Part shown: positions 7,313-17,400 of the stretch, in pieces
Layout of the letters: the number at the start of each line of letters is the position of its first letter
Position numbering within the stretch: position 1 is the stretch's first letter
NCBI GenBank assembly: GCA_002394395.1
Contig: DGTR01000006.1
Coordinates: forward strand, 1-64,000
DNA length: 64,000 bases
DNA from: Bacteroidales bacterium UBA4331
GTDB taxonomy: Bacteria; Bacteroidota; Bacteroidia; Bacteroidales; Paludibacteraceae
Direction of reading: 5' to 3'
Notes under the pieces: model-generated
What the model saw: only the letters and a program-made list of their open reading frames with translations
What the model was told of the DNA's origin: nothing
Database searches by the model: none
Made by a program: the position numbers and the translations under genes

Positions 7313-9529
7313 AAAAAACTTCTGTTTTTCCTCCTGCCGGCGCTGCTGCTGTTTGCCGCCGGCTGTAAGGACAAGAACCTCCCGGAAGAGCTTCCGCAGA
7401 CGCTGTCCGTGAACCCGGAGTTGATCACCTGCCCTGATGCGGGTGGTGACTACACGCTCACCTTGACCTCGCCCAACGGCGCATGGTCGGCTACCACCAA
7501 CGAGAGCTGGATCCGCGTGACCCCCACCTCCGGTGAGAAAGGCACAGCCGAGGTACGGATCAAGATCTCGCCTAACAAAGAGTCCGCGGAGACCAAAGGA
7601 GAAGTTACCTTCACTTCCGGCAACGAGACCCTCCAACTGCCGGTGACCCGTGCAGCGAAAGCCGCTCCATATCTGCGTATCGTCTCTGACCTGGAACTCA
7701 ATACCCCGAAAGAAGGTGGTTCTTATACCCTCCGGATAGAGAGTAATATCAAGTGGTCCGCCTCTTCCAATGCCGGCTGGGCGAAAGTGAACAAAGGTGT
7801 CTCTGTCAACAACGACAACATCACCGTCACTGTTAATCCGGCTACGACGCCAGAAGAGACAACCGCGACCATCACCATCGCCCCCTACGGTGAAGGCGAA
7901 GCCGCCGGGAAACAGGAAGTAATAATCACCCGCGGCAGTACGGAAGCTACTTCTCTCTCGGTGGACCCGACGGAGATCAAAGCCCCCGAGAACGGAGGTT
8001 CCTTCACCGTCAATGTCTCCTCCAATGCCAAGTGGCGTGTCTATAAGACCTGGGACATGAGTTGGCTGACCCTCTCCGGTTCGCAAGACGGCGACGGCAA
8101 CGGCTCGTTCTCCTTCTCTATTGAAGAAGCCACCTCAATGGACGCCGTTTCCGGCATCCTGACCATCGAGGAAGATCGTTCGGATAACTACAAACCCGTC
8201 GTAACCCAGGTAGCCGTTTCTCGCAAGGGCAAAGCGGCAGCGGATCTGACCGTAGCGCCTATCGCTATCAATGCGTCTGCCGAGGGGGGCAACTTCCCGG
8301 TGGCTATCAAGTCCAACTATCCTTGGACAGCTACTACATCCGGCAATTTCTTCTCTCTCTCCTCCACCTCTGGTGACGGGTATTCTACCATCGTCGTGTC
8401 TGTCAACCCCGCCACGGAAGAAAAAGAAGAGACTGGCTATATCCTCATTAACAGTTCCTTCGGTGGCGAGCAGGCACGGATAGATATCCACCGAGATGCG
8501 TATGTAAAACAAGATCCTGCTAACTTGAAGATATATCCCGACCAACTCTCCGCGCCTGCCGAAGGCGGTGAGTATGTCGTTTACGTAACTGCCAACTGCG
8601 GGTGGACGGTGAATAGCTATGACTCGCGCGTCGCTACGGTGGAGCCGGCAGGAGGGACGGGGTCCGGATCTTTCACCGTTACCGTCTTGCCTTCTACACC
8701 TCAGGCCGTTCTGCGGTCCTATATTGCCGTTACCTCCGAAGATGGTTCCGTTACGCAAACGATTACCGTAAAACGGGAGAAATTCAAAACCCGGCTTGCG
8801 CAAAAGCCATTCTCTGTCAGTAGCAGCAGGACCATGTATTTCGCACCGGGAAATCTGCTATATACCCAGTCTACCGGGAGTTGGAGTTTTGCCGAATACC
8901 AATACGAAGTCTTCGGATTGGCTGCCGGCGTTTGGGAGTTGTTCGGGTTCGGCTCAGGGAATGACCCTACTGCCACCATTGTTCATTTTAACGAGATGGA
9001 GGATCTGGATTTCTGGGACAGCCATCCCATTACCTATCAAGGTAACACCTATCCTGCCGGCACTTGGCATCTTCCGACCGGTGAGCAATGGGCGTATCTG
9101 TTATACTCCCGGACGAACGCCTCGCAGCTCCGCGGAGCTGCATGTGTCAATGGAGTCAACGGCTTCGTGCTCCTTCCTGACAACTGGCAACTGCCTGGCA
9201 ATATGACTTTTACTGCCAATACCAACGATTACTCGGCGAACATCTATTCCGATGTTGATTGGATTAAGATGGAGGCGAACGGAGCGATCTTCCTTCCCGC
9301 TTCCGGATACAGGTACGAATATGCGCTCGGAGAAACTCATACGGACGGATATTATTGGTCTATGACTATAGACACCAGATCGACCGGGTACAGCTCGGTG
9401 GAATTATTGCCGCGGTATTTCCATTTTTATTATAATTCCGCTACTGATAATGGAGCCAAAATGGAATCCGGCGGACACAATTTCCATTTTGGACATGCCG
9501 TGCGTCTTATGAAAAAAGCAAACGATTAA
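7310..9529 (+). CDS. BACON-repeat surface lipoprotein, paralog of the gene at 1215
   Basis: 739 residues. The signal peptide ends LLLFAAGC (Cys19). It has the same architecture as the gene at 1215: five BACON-type repeats up to about residue 495, then the lectin-like domain with LLPDNWQLPG, GAIFLPASGYR, GYYWS and a terminal HAVRLM. Repeats 1-3 match the paralog almost base for base; from the fourth repeat on the two diverge clearly, and C-terminal lengths and loops differ. This suggests a recent duplication or gene conversion limited to the 5' half. Outer-membrane lipoprotein, probably binding an external ligand through variable C-terminal loops (inference). It is followed by a strong terminator at 9561. 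Confidence 0.87.
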   Translation: MKKLLFFLLPALLLFAAGCKDKNLPEELPQTLSVNPELITCPDAGGDYTLTLTSPNGAWSATTNESWIRVTPTSGEKGTAEVRIKISPNKESAETKGEVTFTSGNETLQLPVTRAAKAAPYLRIVSDLELNTPKEGGSYTLRIESNIKWSASSNAGWAKVNKGVSVNNDNITVTVNPATTPEETTATITIAPYGEGEAAGKQEVIITRGSTEATSLSVDPTEIKAPENGGSFTVNVSSNAKWRVYKTWDMSWLTLSGSQDGDGNGSFSFSIEEATSMDAVSGILTIEEDRSDNYKPVVTQVAVSRKGKAAADLTVAPIAINASAEGGNFPVAIKSNYPWTATTSGNFFSLSSTSGDGYSTIVVSVNPATEEKEETGYILINSSFGGEQARIDIHRDAYVKQDPANLKIYPDQLSAPAEGGEYVVYVTANCGWTVNSYDSRVATVEPAGGTGSGSFTVTVLPSTPQAVLRSYIAVTSEDGSVTQTITVKREKFKTRLAQKPFSVSSSRTMYFAPGNLLYTQSTGSWSFAEYQYEVFGLAAGVWELFGFGSGNDPTATIVHFNEMEDLDFWDSHPITYQGNTYPAGTWHLPTGEQWAYLLYSRTNASQLRGAACVNGVNGFVLLPDNWQLPGNMTFTANTNDYSANIYSDVDWIKMEANGAIFLPASGYRYEYALGETHTDGYYWSMTIDTRSTGYSSVELLPRYFHFYYNSATDNGAKMESGGHNFHFGHAVRLMKKAND

Positions 9530-9560
9530 TATCTCGACCGCCATTTTGGCTTCTCTCTCA

Positions 9561-9587
9561 ACGCCATCCCCCCGGGTGGCGTTTTTT
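9561..9587 (+). terminator. Intrinsic terminator (module copy A)
   Basis: ACGCCATCC, four-C loop, GGGTGGCGT, then TTTTTT. The stem is 9 bp with one T-G pair. It begins the repeated terminator-promoter module. Confidence 0.85.
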
Positions 9588-9630
9588 GTGCCCAAAACAC
9601 CCTAAAAATGCAAAAAAGCACATTTTCCCC

Positions 9631-9661
9631 TTGCGTATATCAAAAATTTATAGTAATTTTG
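9631..9661 (+). promoter_or_regulatory. Bacteroidetes-type promoter for the second DUF4143 ATPase
   Basis: TTG at 9631-9633, 20 bases, TAATTTTG at 9654-9661. Confidence 0.8.
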
Positions 9662-9667
9662 CACCCG

Positions 9668-9760
9668 AAAGTCGATATGAAAAGGTGTTATCCTTGTTAG
9701 AAAGTCGGCATGAAAAAGTGTTAAACCTTTCAAGAAGTCGGTATAAAAAGGTGGATTATG
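9668..9760 (+). repeat. Three 33-nt tandem repeats in the leader of the ATPase
   Basis: Units start at 9668, 9701 and 9734, each opening with (A)AAGTCG and containing ATGAAAAGGTG or a close variant. In the frame of the ATPase the first two units contain mini-ORFs, MKRCYPC-stop and MKKC-stop. The third lacks that ATG (ATA instead) and reads through without a stop into the ATPase start. The third unit also supplies the likely ribosome-binding sequence AAAAAGGTGG. Confidence 0.8.
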
Positions 9761-11095
9761 TATAAGCGAAAGATTGAAACTCTCCTTCTGGAATGGAAGG
9801 AACAACCAAAGCGAAAACCGCTAATTATCAAGGGCGTTCGTCAATGTGGAAAGACTAGTTCTGTGTTGGCATTTGCTAAAGCCAACTATAAGCATGTTGT
9901 CTATCTGGATTTTAGAGCTTACCCGGAGTACAAGCAGTTCTTTTATCCGAACTTGGACATCAACTCTATCGTCATGCGCATTAGTGCGGCTTTGCCGAAT
10001 GTTGTGATGGAGCCGCATAATACATGTTTCGTGTTCGATGAGATACAGGATTGTCCCATCGCTCGTTCGTCGCTGAAGTACTTCTGTCTGGACGGACGAT
10101 ACGATGTGCTTTGTACCGGTTCGTTGCTCGGCGTAAACGGTTATAAAACCAAAGAGGAACAAGTCGAAGAACGGCAAGCATCTATTCCGGTCGGTTTTGA
10201 ACGGATTGTCAACATGTATCCCATGGATTTTGAAGAATGGCTTTGGGCAAATGGTATTCGCGAGGAACATATAGACATTCTGCGTCAGCATCTAAAAGAA
10301 GAGACTCCCGTTGAACCTGCGTTCCATACACGTTTCCGCGAATTGTTGTTGAAATATGTGTTTGTGGGAGGAATGCCGGAAGCCGTCAGCACGTTTCTTA
10401 CTACGCTGCAGGTGGGTTCGCTTTTGACCGTTCAAAGAGAGATTGTAGAGACCTACAAAACCGACATGGTCAAATATGCGCTCACACCGGATAAGCCGCG
10501 TATTCGTGAGTGCTTCGAATCGATCCCCAAACAATTAGCACGTGAATATAAAAAATTCACCTATTCTGTCGTTCGTCCTGGCGCTAAAGGTCGGGATTAT
10601 TATGGCAGTTTGCAATGGATAGAAGACGCCGGTATCATTCGCCGTTGTTACAACACGGAGATTACTGAACTGCCTCTGGAAGGCGTTGCCATGAACGACC
10701 AGTTCAAAGTCTATATGGCAGATACCGGATTGCTTATCAGTATGTTGGATGATGGAACGGCATGGAGTATTATGCAAGGCGACTTGGGCGCCTATAAAGG
10801 TGCTATTTATGAAAGTCTGATGGCAGACATCTTAGGCAAAATGGGACGAAAGTTATATTATTACCACAAAGACGGCGGAGTAGAATTGGACTTTTTGATC
10901 CGTTACAAAGGCGAATGTGTGCCTGTTGAATGCAAAGCTCGAACCGGCAATGCCAAGTCTATGCGAACGGTTCTGTCTCATCCTGAGAAATACCATGTCA
11001 ATCATGCCATTAAGATAGGCGATTATAACGTCGGACGCGATGGCTCGTTACTGACCATTCCTTTCTACATGGCTTTTCTTTTATCGGAAATATAG
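9758..11095 (+). CDS. AAA ATPase with DUF4143-type C-terminal region
   Basis: 445 residues. Walker A is GVRQCGKT (26-33) and Walker B is CFVFDEIQD. The mid-region has LCTGSLLGV and YVFVGGMPEA, diagnostic of this ATPase class. The C-terminal nuclease-like signature is GGVELDFLI, then VPVECKA. AAAAAGGTGG five bases before the ATG is an unusually good Shine-Dalgarno-like sequence for this phylum. The gene lies between two copies of the terminator-promoter module, so recombination between them could remove it cleanly. Function unknown; a DNA- or stress-related role is only suggested by the PD-(D/E)XK-like end. Confidence 0.9.
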   Translation: MYKRKIETLLLEWKEQPKRKPLIIKGVRQCGKTSSVLAFAKANYKHVVYLDFRAYPEYKQFFYPNLDINSIVMRISAALPNVVMEPHNTCFVFDEIQDCPIARSSLKYFCLDGRYDVLCTGSLLGVNGYKTKEEQVEERQASIPVGFERIVNMYPMDFEEWLWANGIREEHIDILRQHLKEETPVEPAFHTRFRELLLKYVFVGGMPEAVSTFLTTLQVGSLLTVQREIVETYKTDMVKYALTPDKPRIRECFESIPKQLAREYKKFTYSVVRPGAKGRDYYGSLQWIEDAGIIRRCYNTEITELPLEGVAMNDQFKVYMADTGLLISMLDDGTAWSIMQGDLGAYKGAIYESLMADILGKMGRKLYYYHKDGGVELDFLIRYKGECVPVECKARTGNAKSMRTVLSHPEKYHVNHAIKIGDYNVGRDGSLLTIPFYMAFLLSEI

Positions 11096-11126
11096 AACTG
11101 CTAAGGGTAAATCTAAAGTCACAATT

Positions 11127-11155
11127 ACGCCATCCTCCCGGGGTGGCGTTTTTTG
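11127..11155 (+). terminator. Intrinsic terminator (module copy B)
   Basis: ACGCCATCC (11127-11135), loop TCCCG, GGGTGGCGT (11141-11149), then a T-rich tract. The stem is nearly the same as at 9561. Confidence 0.85.
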
Positions 11156-11217
11156 TTTTTTTTTTGTGAACGAAAATCTCAAAAAACGCCCCAAAACGCG
11201 TAAAAACGCACATTTTC

Positions 11218-11249
11218 CTTGCGTATATTAAAAATTTGTAGTATCTTTG
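11218..11249 (+). promoter_or_regulatory. Bacteroidetes-type promoter for the surface-protein operon
   Basis: CTTG at 11218-11221, 20 bases, TATCTTTG at 11242-11249. It precedes the gene at 11311 and probably drives the three-gene operon to 19461. Confidence 0.8.
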
Positions 11250-11310
11250 TCGCCAAATTTTCGTCAAATCCGTAGATAGTTACGGTCCTTAAACTAAAAA
11301 AAATACTAGA

Positions 11311-14300
11311 ATGAAGCACAAACTACTTCTCGTTATGTCTCTGTTTGTCATGGCAGTAGTACCGTCATGGGCGGCGGCAGGTGATCCAACAAGCGGATAT
11401 TGCGGCCGTAAAGTCAATTTTAATGTGGACAGTACCAATCTAAGCTGGTCCATTGATTTTTCACAACATAAACTGACCATCACCGGCTCAGGGCGCATGA
11501 AAGATTACGACAATGATACCAAGGCTCCCTGGTATCCGTGGCGGGACTCCATCTATACCGCCTCTTTTCCCAATGGAATGACTACCGTGGGTTCTATGGC
11601 GATGTATAGTCTGAAGAAGTTGAAAACGATTAATTGGGGCGGAAATACTGTAACGCATATCTATAGTCAAGCATTTGCATCTTGCTCCAGTTTGACGCAG
11701 CTGAATATCCCCTCTTCGGTAGAGTACATATTTAAGTATGCTTTCAGAAATTGCATTGGTTTAACGGCGATTCAGTGGTCCGCATCTCTTAAGGAGATAG
11801 GTCAGTCTGCTTTCGCATCTTGTACTGGCTTGACAGAGCTGAACTTTCCTAATTCTTTGCAAACGATAGGCAGGTACACCTTCCAAAGTTGTAGCAACCT
11901 AACGAAAGTCACATTTGGTGATAAAGTGCAATCAATAGGCGAGTATGCGTTTAACTCCTGTCCAAATATAACGGAGATTGATTTTGGCAAATCGCCGACA
12001 GGCATTGCCAATTATGCATTTTCTCCGGCTACATCGTTAGTGACGATAAAAGCGAAGAATATAAGATATATCTCAACATGTGCTTTTGACCAATGTGGTC
12101 AATTAGTGAATTTGCAGTTGGGAGACAGCTTACAGACTATTTCAGATGATGCTTTTCGCGGATGTAACTCTTTGCGTGCCCTTCATTTCCCCGCAACAAT
12201 CAATGTGTTTACTCCTTTGGCTTTTCGTTATTGTTATTCGTTAGATACGATTATCGTTCATCCTGATAACCCTAAATACGATAGCCGCAATAATGGCAAT
12301 GCTGTTTTTGTAACGGCTACCAATACTTTGCATTTCGGGTGTCGCAGATCCGTTATTCCTGCAGAAACGCAAATCATTGGAAGTAATGCCTTTTATTCTT
12401 GCAAAAGACTGCAGACTATCTCGCTTCCTGTAGGTTTGCAAAATATAGAGGCAAATGCTTTCTACGACTGCGATAGTCTCAAAACAGTAGTGTTGCCGGA
12501 AGGCTTGCTTTCTTTAGGACAAGGTGCTTTTTCGGGTTGCTCCAATCTTGAGACGGTCAATTTGCCCAATAGTGTGACCAGCATCGGTTGCGGCATATTT
12601 TACAAATGTAACAAGATCACGGCTCCGATTTATAACACCACTTATTTCGTGTATCTGCCTACGGATTATACCGGCTCTTATACGATTCCAGGAACCCCGA
12701 AAAAGATAGCTTGCGAAGCCTTTGAGGACTGTAAGCAGTTGACAGACGTAGTCATCCCGTCTTCTGTAACGGATGTGAATGGTTCGGCATTTAAGAACTG
12801 CAATATACTGCAAAGTGCTCCGCTGCCGGATGGATTAACTTTTTTAGGCTCGGATGCATTCTATGGTTGCAATAGTTTAGCGTCGATAATTATCCCTGAA
12901 CGCATTAAAACCATTAATAGTTCGACATTTGAAGGTTGTTCTTCGCTACTGTCTATTGTTATCCCGGATTCCGTTACAACCATAAATAGAGACGCTTTTC
13001 GGAATTGTACATCTTTAGCATCCATGACCTTTCCAGCCGATCTTAAGTCTTTGTCGGGTGGCGTTATAACAGGATGTACAAGTTTGCATGACATCGTATG
13101 GAACGTGCGTACGTACAATACCATTGATGCTATTTCTCGGCCAGATTTATATGATCCATTTTATCTAATGCGGAGCCAGATAACCTCTTTTGCGTTTGGC
13201 GATTCCGTGCATGTTATTCCGTCACGATTATGTTATAACATGTCTCAACTGACCTCGCTGTCTCTAGGTGCAAGTATTGAAACAATCGGGAAAGACGCCT
13301 TTTACGGTTGTAATAGTATTGATTCCATCCATTGGAATGTGCGCAGATATCCGGATCCCTTATTCTATACCGACGCACCGTTTTATTATCTTCGCAACAA
13401 CATAAGCGCCTTTACTTTTGGCGATTCGGTAAGGTATATCCCTTCGTATCTTTGTCATAGCATGAGCCGTTTACGTTCACTGCGTATCCCCCAAAACGTG
13501 TCCTCCATCGGACGTTTCGCGTTCCGGTATGTAAACCAGTTGGACAGCATCTCCGTGGATGAGGATAATGTGCATTACGATAGCCGCAACGACTGCAATG
13601 CGCTGATAGAGACCGGCACAGATGTGTTGTTATTGGGGTGCTACAAGACCGAGATCCCCGAAGATATCACCGGAGTAGGCGAGTGCGCTTTCCATAATGT
13701 TCGGAGACTTTATTCCGTAGCGCTGCCGGAAGATGTGACGTTTGTCGGAACGGAAGCATTCAACGGTTGCCGAGACCTTAAACAACTGGCGCTGCCGGAC
13801 GCGATAGAGCGGATTGATGATTATGCATTCCAAAACTGCGATAGTCTGCGCATGCTGAACTTGCCTGAAAAATTGGAAACTGTCGGCTTCCGTTCCTTTG
13901 CGCATTGTTCTGGGCTCGAGGCCATCAACTGCAGCGCGGCTACACCTCCGACGATTGACGAGACTTCTTTCTCGGACACAAACTGTCCGTTTTATGTTCC
14001 CTGCAGCTACATCTCCTCTTATCGAAATGCGCCTGTTTGGAGCAGTTTTGGAAATCGTCTGGCTGGAGAAGCAATCTATAGTTTACAGGTTAGCCCGAAT
14101 GAGTTTGCTTATGGAGTGGCAACTATTTTACAACGCCCCGATTGTGAGCACACGGCTATCATTGAGGCGGTTCCTTCACGTGGATATAGGTTTGTGGCTT
14201 GGACAGACGAGGAGGGTAAAGTGTTCTCTCAGGAAGCACATTTTGAGTTCCCGTTGGAGAAAGATATGAGTTTGATAGCCGTCTTTGAGCGTATTAATCA

Positions 14301-14433
14301 AGACATAGAGACCTTGCAGGAAGAGGATTCCGAAATATGGTTCGATATCATGGGACATAGAGTGGAAAATCCGTCGCATGGCGTCTATATCGTTGTGACC
14401 GGATCTCAAACCTATAAAGTAGTAATCCCATAA
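11311..14433 (+). CDS. BspA-type leucine-rich-repeat (LRR_5) surface protein with sorting-like C-terminus
   Basis: 1040 residues. A signal peptide (MKHKLLLVMSLFVMAVVPSW) is followed by a short GSGRM-type N-terminal domain. About 20 LRR_5-type repeats of about 23 residues run from about 90 to 900, with the pattern AFxxCxxLxxLxIPxSVxxI (for example AFASCSSLTQLNIPSSVEYI). Residues about 920-990 hold a beta domain resembling bacterial InlB-B repeats (GYRFVAWTDEEGKVF). The tail (WFDIMGHRVENPSHGVYIV) looks like a T9SS C-terminal signal. LRR_5 proteins of this type are surface exposed and can act as adhesins. First gene of an apparent operon; 17 nt separate its stop from the next start. Confidence 0.87.
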   Translation: MKHKLLLVMSLFVMAVVPSWAAAGDPTSGYCGRKVNFNVDSTNLSWSIDFSQHKLTITGSGRMKDYDNDTKAPWYPWRDSIYTASFPNGMTTVGSMAMYSLKKLKTINWGGNTVTHIYSQAFASCSSLTQLNIPSSVEYIFKYAFRNCIGLTAIQWSASLKEIGQSAFASCTGLTELNFPNSLQTIGRYTFQSCSNLTKVTFGDKVQSIGEYAFNSCPNITEIDFGKSPTGIANYAFSPATSLVTIKAKNIRYISTCAFDQCGQLVNLQLGDSLQTISDDAFRGCNSLRALHFPATINVFTPLAFRYCYSLDTIIVHPDNPKYDSRNNGNAVFVTATNTLHFGCRRSVIPAETQIIGSNAFYSCKRLQTISLPVGLQNIEANAFYDCDSLKTVVLPEGLLSLGQGAFSGCSNLETVNLPNSVTSIGCGIFYKCNKITAPIYNTTYFVYLPTDYTGSYTIPGTPKKIACEAFEDCKQLTDVVIPSSVTDVNGSAFKNCNILQSAPLPDGLTFLGSDAFYGCNSLASIIIPERIKTINSSTFEGCSSLLSIVIPDSVTTINRDAFRNCTSLASMTFPADLKSLSGGVITGCTSLHDIVWNVRTYNTIDAISRPDLYDPFYLMRSQITSFAFGDSVHVIPSRLCYNMSQLTSLSLGASIETIGKDAFYGCNSIDSIHWNVRRYPDPLFYTDAPFYYLRNNISAFTFGDSVRYIPSYLCHSMSRLRSLRIPQNVSSIGRFAFRYVNQLDSISVDEDNVHYDSRNDCNALIETGTDVLLLGCYKTEIPEDITGVGECAFHNVRRLYSVALPEDVTFVGTEAFNGCRDLKQLALPDAIERIDDYAFQNCDSLRMLNLPEKLETVGFRSFAHCSGLEAINCSAATPPTIDETSFSDTNCPFYVPCSYISSYRNAPVWSSFGNRLAGEAIYSLQVSPNEFAYGVATILQRPDCEHTAIIEAVPSRGYRFVAWTDEEGKVFSQEAHFEFPLEKDMSLIAVFERINQDIETLQEEDSEIWFDIMGHRVENPSHGVYIVVTGSQTYKVVIP

Positions 14434-14450
14434 ATAAAAAAGGAATGACT

Positions 14451-17400
14451 ATGAGAAACAAAATCATATATACTGCCCTTTTGTGTTGGTTCATATTCCC
14501 GGCATGGGCGATTCAGCATATACCTGTTGAATTAAATTTTTCCAACCCTGCAGAACGTGCTAATTGGCAGTTCTCCTATTCCTCCGATACGCTATCCACT
14601 CAATGGGTCATAGGGCGCAATCCCGATTATTCATACGGAGACGACTATATGATGTATCTGTCCAATGATGGAGGAACAACACGTGCTTATGACCCCTCCC
14701 GCAGTAACAATTACTCGGATGCTTATTGGTGCGAAGCTTCCTATCAGTTAGATACTCTTCCTGTCGGAACATATACCCTTTCTTTTGCGATGAGAGGATT
14801 AAGTCCCTCGGGATCTGGCTCTGTGTATATTTCAGTGAATGGGGGAAGTTCTTATGCTAACTCATCCGATCAGGGTAAATGGTGGAGATGGGGATCTTAT
14901 ACTATCACTTCAGACGGAACATCTCCCTTCACTGTCCGCGTTCGTTTTTATAATCGCTCTATCAATCTTCCTACGCAGCCCAATTTTGGCTATGCGATAG
15001 ATGCAATTCAGATTTATCCAGCGGATGAATCTCCTTCCTGTGCGATGAGACCGAGGTCTTTTTCCTATTCGCGTTCTGGAAATGATATCCTTCTCTCATG
15101 GGAGGGTAATGCATCCGAGTACCAATTGGAGTATTTTATGAACGATACTACGCTAAACACGCGCTATTATGTAGATAATATCCCAACTCTTTCCTACACT
15201 TTCCATTCAGAATTACTCACTGAAGGTGCATATACTTTCCGGATACGCGCCATCTGTGGCACTGATACCAGCGGATGGGCTTCGCTTAACTACCAACTCG
15301 TCTATGATATATCCAAACACTGCATGGATTATCTGAATTTCAATAATCCCGATGTGCAGCCTCAATATGGAAGCACCTCGAATCCTCATTCTTCTAACGG
15401 GATGATAGATCAGGGATTCTTGTCCGAGAAAAGCCGTCATACGGAACATCATTATCCGCGCGATTATGATCCGAGAACAGGATACAAACTGCGTACTTTC
15501 CCTGAAGGACAACCTGCTGCTATTCGTTTAGGCAACTGGCTAACAGGAGCCCAAGCGGAAGATATTGTATATACCATGAAAGTAACAAAGGAAATGTCAA
15601 TCCTGAAGTTGGGCTATGCCTTGGTAATGCAGTTGCCAGGGCATAAACCTGCAGAGCAACCGCGTTTTACGCTGGAGTTCCTGGACTCGGTAGGCGTTCT
15701 CATTGACTCGTGTGGATATGTGGACTTTACCGCCTCCGCAGATTTGGACGGATGGCATACCGAGCATACCGAAGGAGAAGCGGATGTCATTTGGAAAGAT
15801 TGGTCTATGGTGGGTTTGAGTATGCATGAGTATATGGGAAGGACAATTCAAGTACGTATTACCACAAAGGACTGTAGCGAAGGTGCCCATTTCGGATATG
15901 CTTATTTTACTATGAGTTGTTCGGACGGTAACATCGAGGGAGTCCATTGCGGAGTTAAACCTGATCATTTTACCGTTGAAGAAGGGTTTAACTATCGTTG
16001 GTATAAAAAATATGACCCGTCCAAGACAATACTAGGTACGGAGCGCACCTTTAACCTATCTAACCCGATGGATACTGCTACCTACTGCGTGGATATGGTG
16101 AATTTAATGAAACCAGAGTGCTATTATACCTTGGAAGCCTCTTCGTTGGCGTTTATACCGCATTCAGCCGGCGGAGTGAAATATATACCTTCAGATTGCA
16201 AGAACTATATCCAGTTGGTCGATTCATCGTCTATTCAAGGCGTTTATTGGAAACCCGATGGATCCAAGGTGATTGTAAAGAATAATCCCGGAACAGAAGA
16301 ATTTTATTGGGATCTTGGTCCCTATGGCACCTATACGGATCACGCTCCTGTCTTACGTATCCCGGACCCGGGAGACACCCTTCATATTACCCTGCGAACC
16401 TTTATGGAAAAACATCTATGCGGAGATTCGCTCACTTTCGACTATGTCGTACCTGCTGTAGGAACCGCACGCACGATTGATACCTATTATTTCTGTAGCG
16501 GCGGCTCAATTACGCATGATGGTAAGACATATACCGAAGAGATTGATTTTGCTGATACTCTTGTTGGTGCTAATGGGTGTGATTCCATCAGTATTGTTGC
16601 CTTGCGATACTTCCAGATGGACACTATACAGGTTTATGATACCTTATGCAATGGTGCTACGATGGAATGGTACGGACAGATTCTCACGGAAGGGGGAGAC
16701 TATTTCTCTCCAATTAAGAGCATGGTATATGACTGCGATAGTGTCTATAACCTGCTACATCTCCATCAGCAGCCTAGGCTCAATATGTCTTTGCAGTATA
16801 TCCAGCAGTCTGTATGCGAGAGTGGCGGTGCAATAACGGTTCCTTTTACTGTCGAGGTGGGAGACGTCGCTGCATACGACCTTATATTTTCTGATGTGGC
16901 AAAACAATATGGTTACACCGACCGATTCTTGCAACCTGTCGAGACAAGCGCAAGCACCATCTCGATTCCGTTGACCGATTCCTTACGACCGGGCTTGTTT
17001 GATGCCTCCGTTGTTTTTCACAATCTGTTTTGCGATAGCTTGACTTTCCCGATTACTTTTGCGGTGTTCTACGACCCAGATTCGCTCATCACCCAGCGTT
17101 GGAACGACTTCTTGTCCGTACGTAAGACGGCTTTTGACTACTATGGCGGCTTCACTGACTATCAGTGGTATAAGAACGACCAGCCTATTGCCGGACAGAC
17201 GAACAGCCAACTATATCTGCCCGATGAAGGATTGGAGATGGGGAGCTTCTATACGCTAGAGATGACGCGTACTGCTGATGGCATGAGGATTAGGACCTGT
17301 CCTTATTATCCGCACGAGGAACCCAATACGGTGACTATGACAGTTAACCCAACGCTCATAAGTTCTCAAAATCCTGCCCCATTGCGAATCTATTCCTCTC

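Larger units (their letters stand above)
9561..9661 (+). repeat. Terminator-promoter module, copy A
   Basis: Three parts in order: a GCCA...TGGC hairpin with T-run, an A-rich stretch ending GCACATTTTCCCC, and a promoter beginning TTGCGTATATCAAAAA. The same order and closely similar sequence occur at 11127-11249 and 22232-22329. Confidence 0.75.
11127..11249 (+). repeat. Terminator-promoter module, copy B
   Basis: Same order as copy A. The A-rich part, with AAAACGC and AAAAACGCACATT, is almost identical to that of copy C at 22232. Confidence 0.75.

Noticed and set aside
1..9529. A complete diversity-generating retroelement
   Set aside because: Only target-like C-terminal domains are present. 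No reverse transcriptase, accessory gene or template repeat was found in the window; kept only as a low-level hypothesis.
9668..9760. CRISPR-like array from the 33-nt spacing
   Set aside because: The units are contiguous without spacers and degenerate toward the coding start; better described as tandem repeats in a leader.
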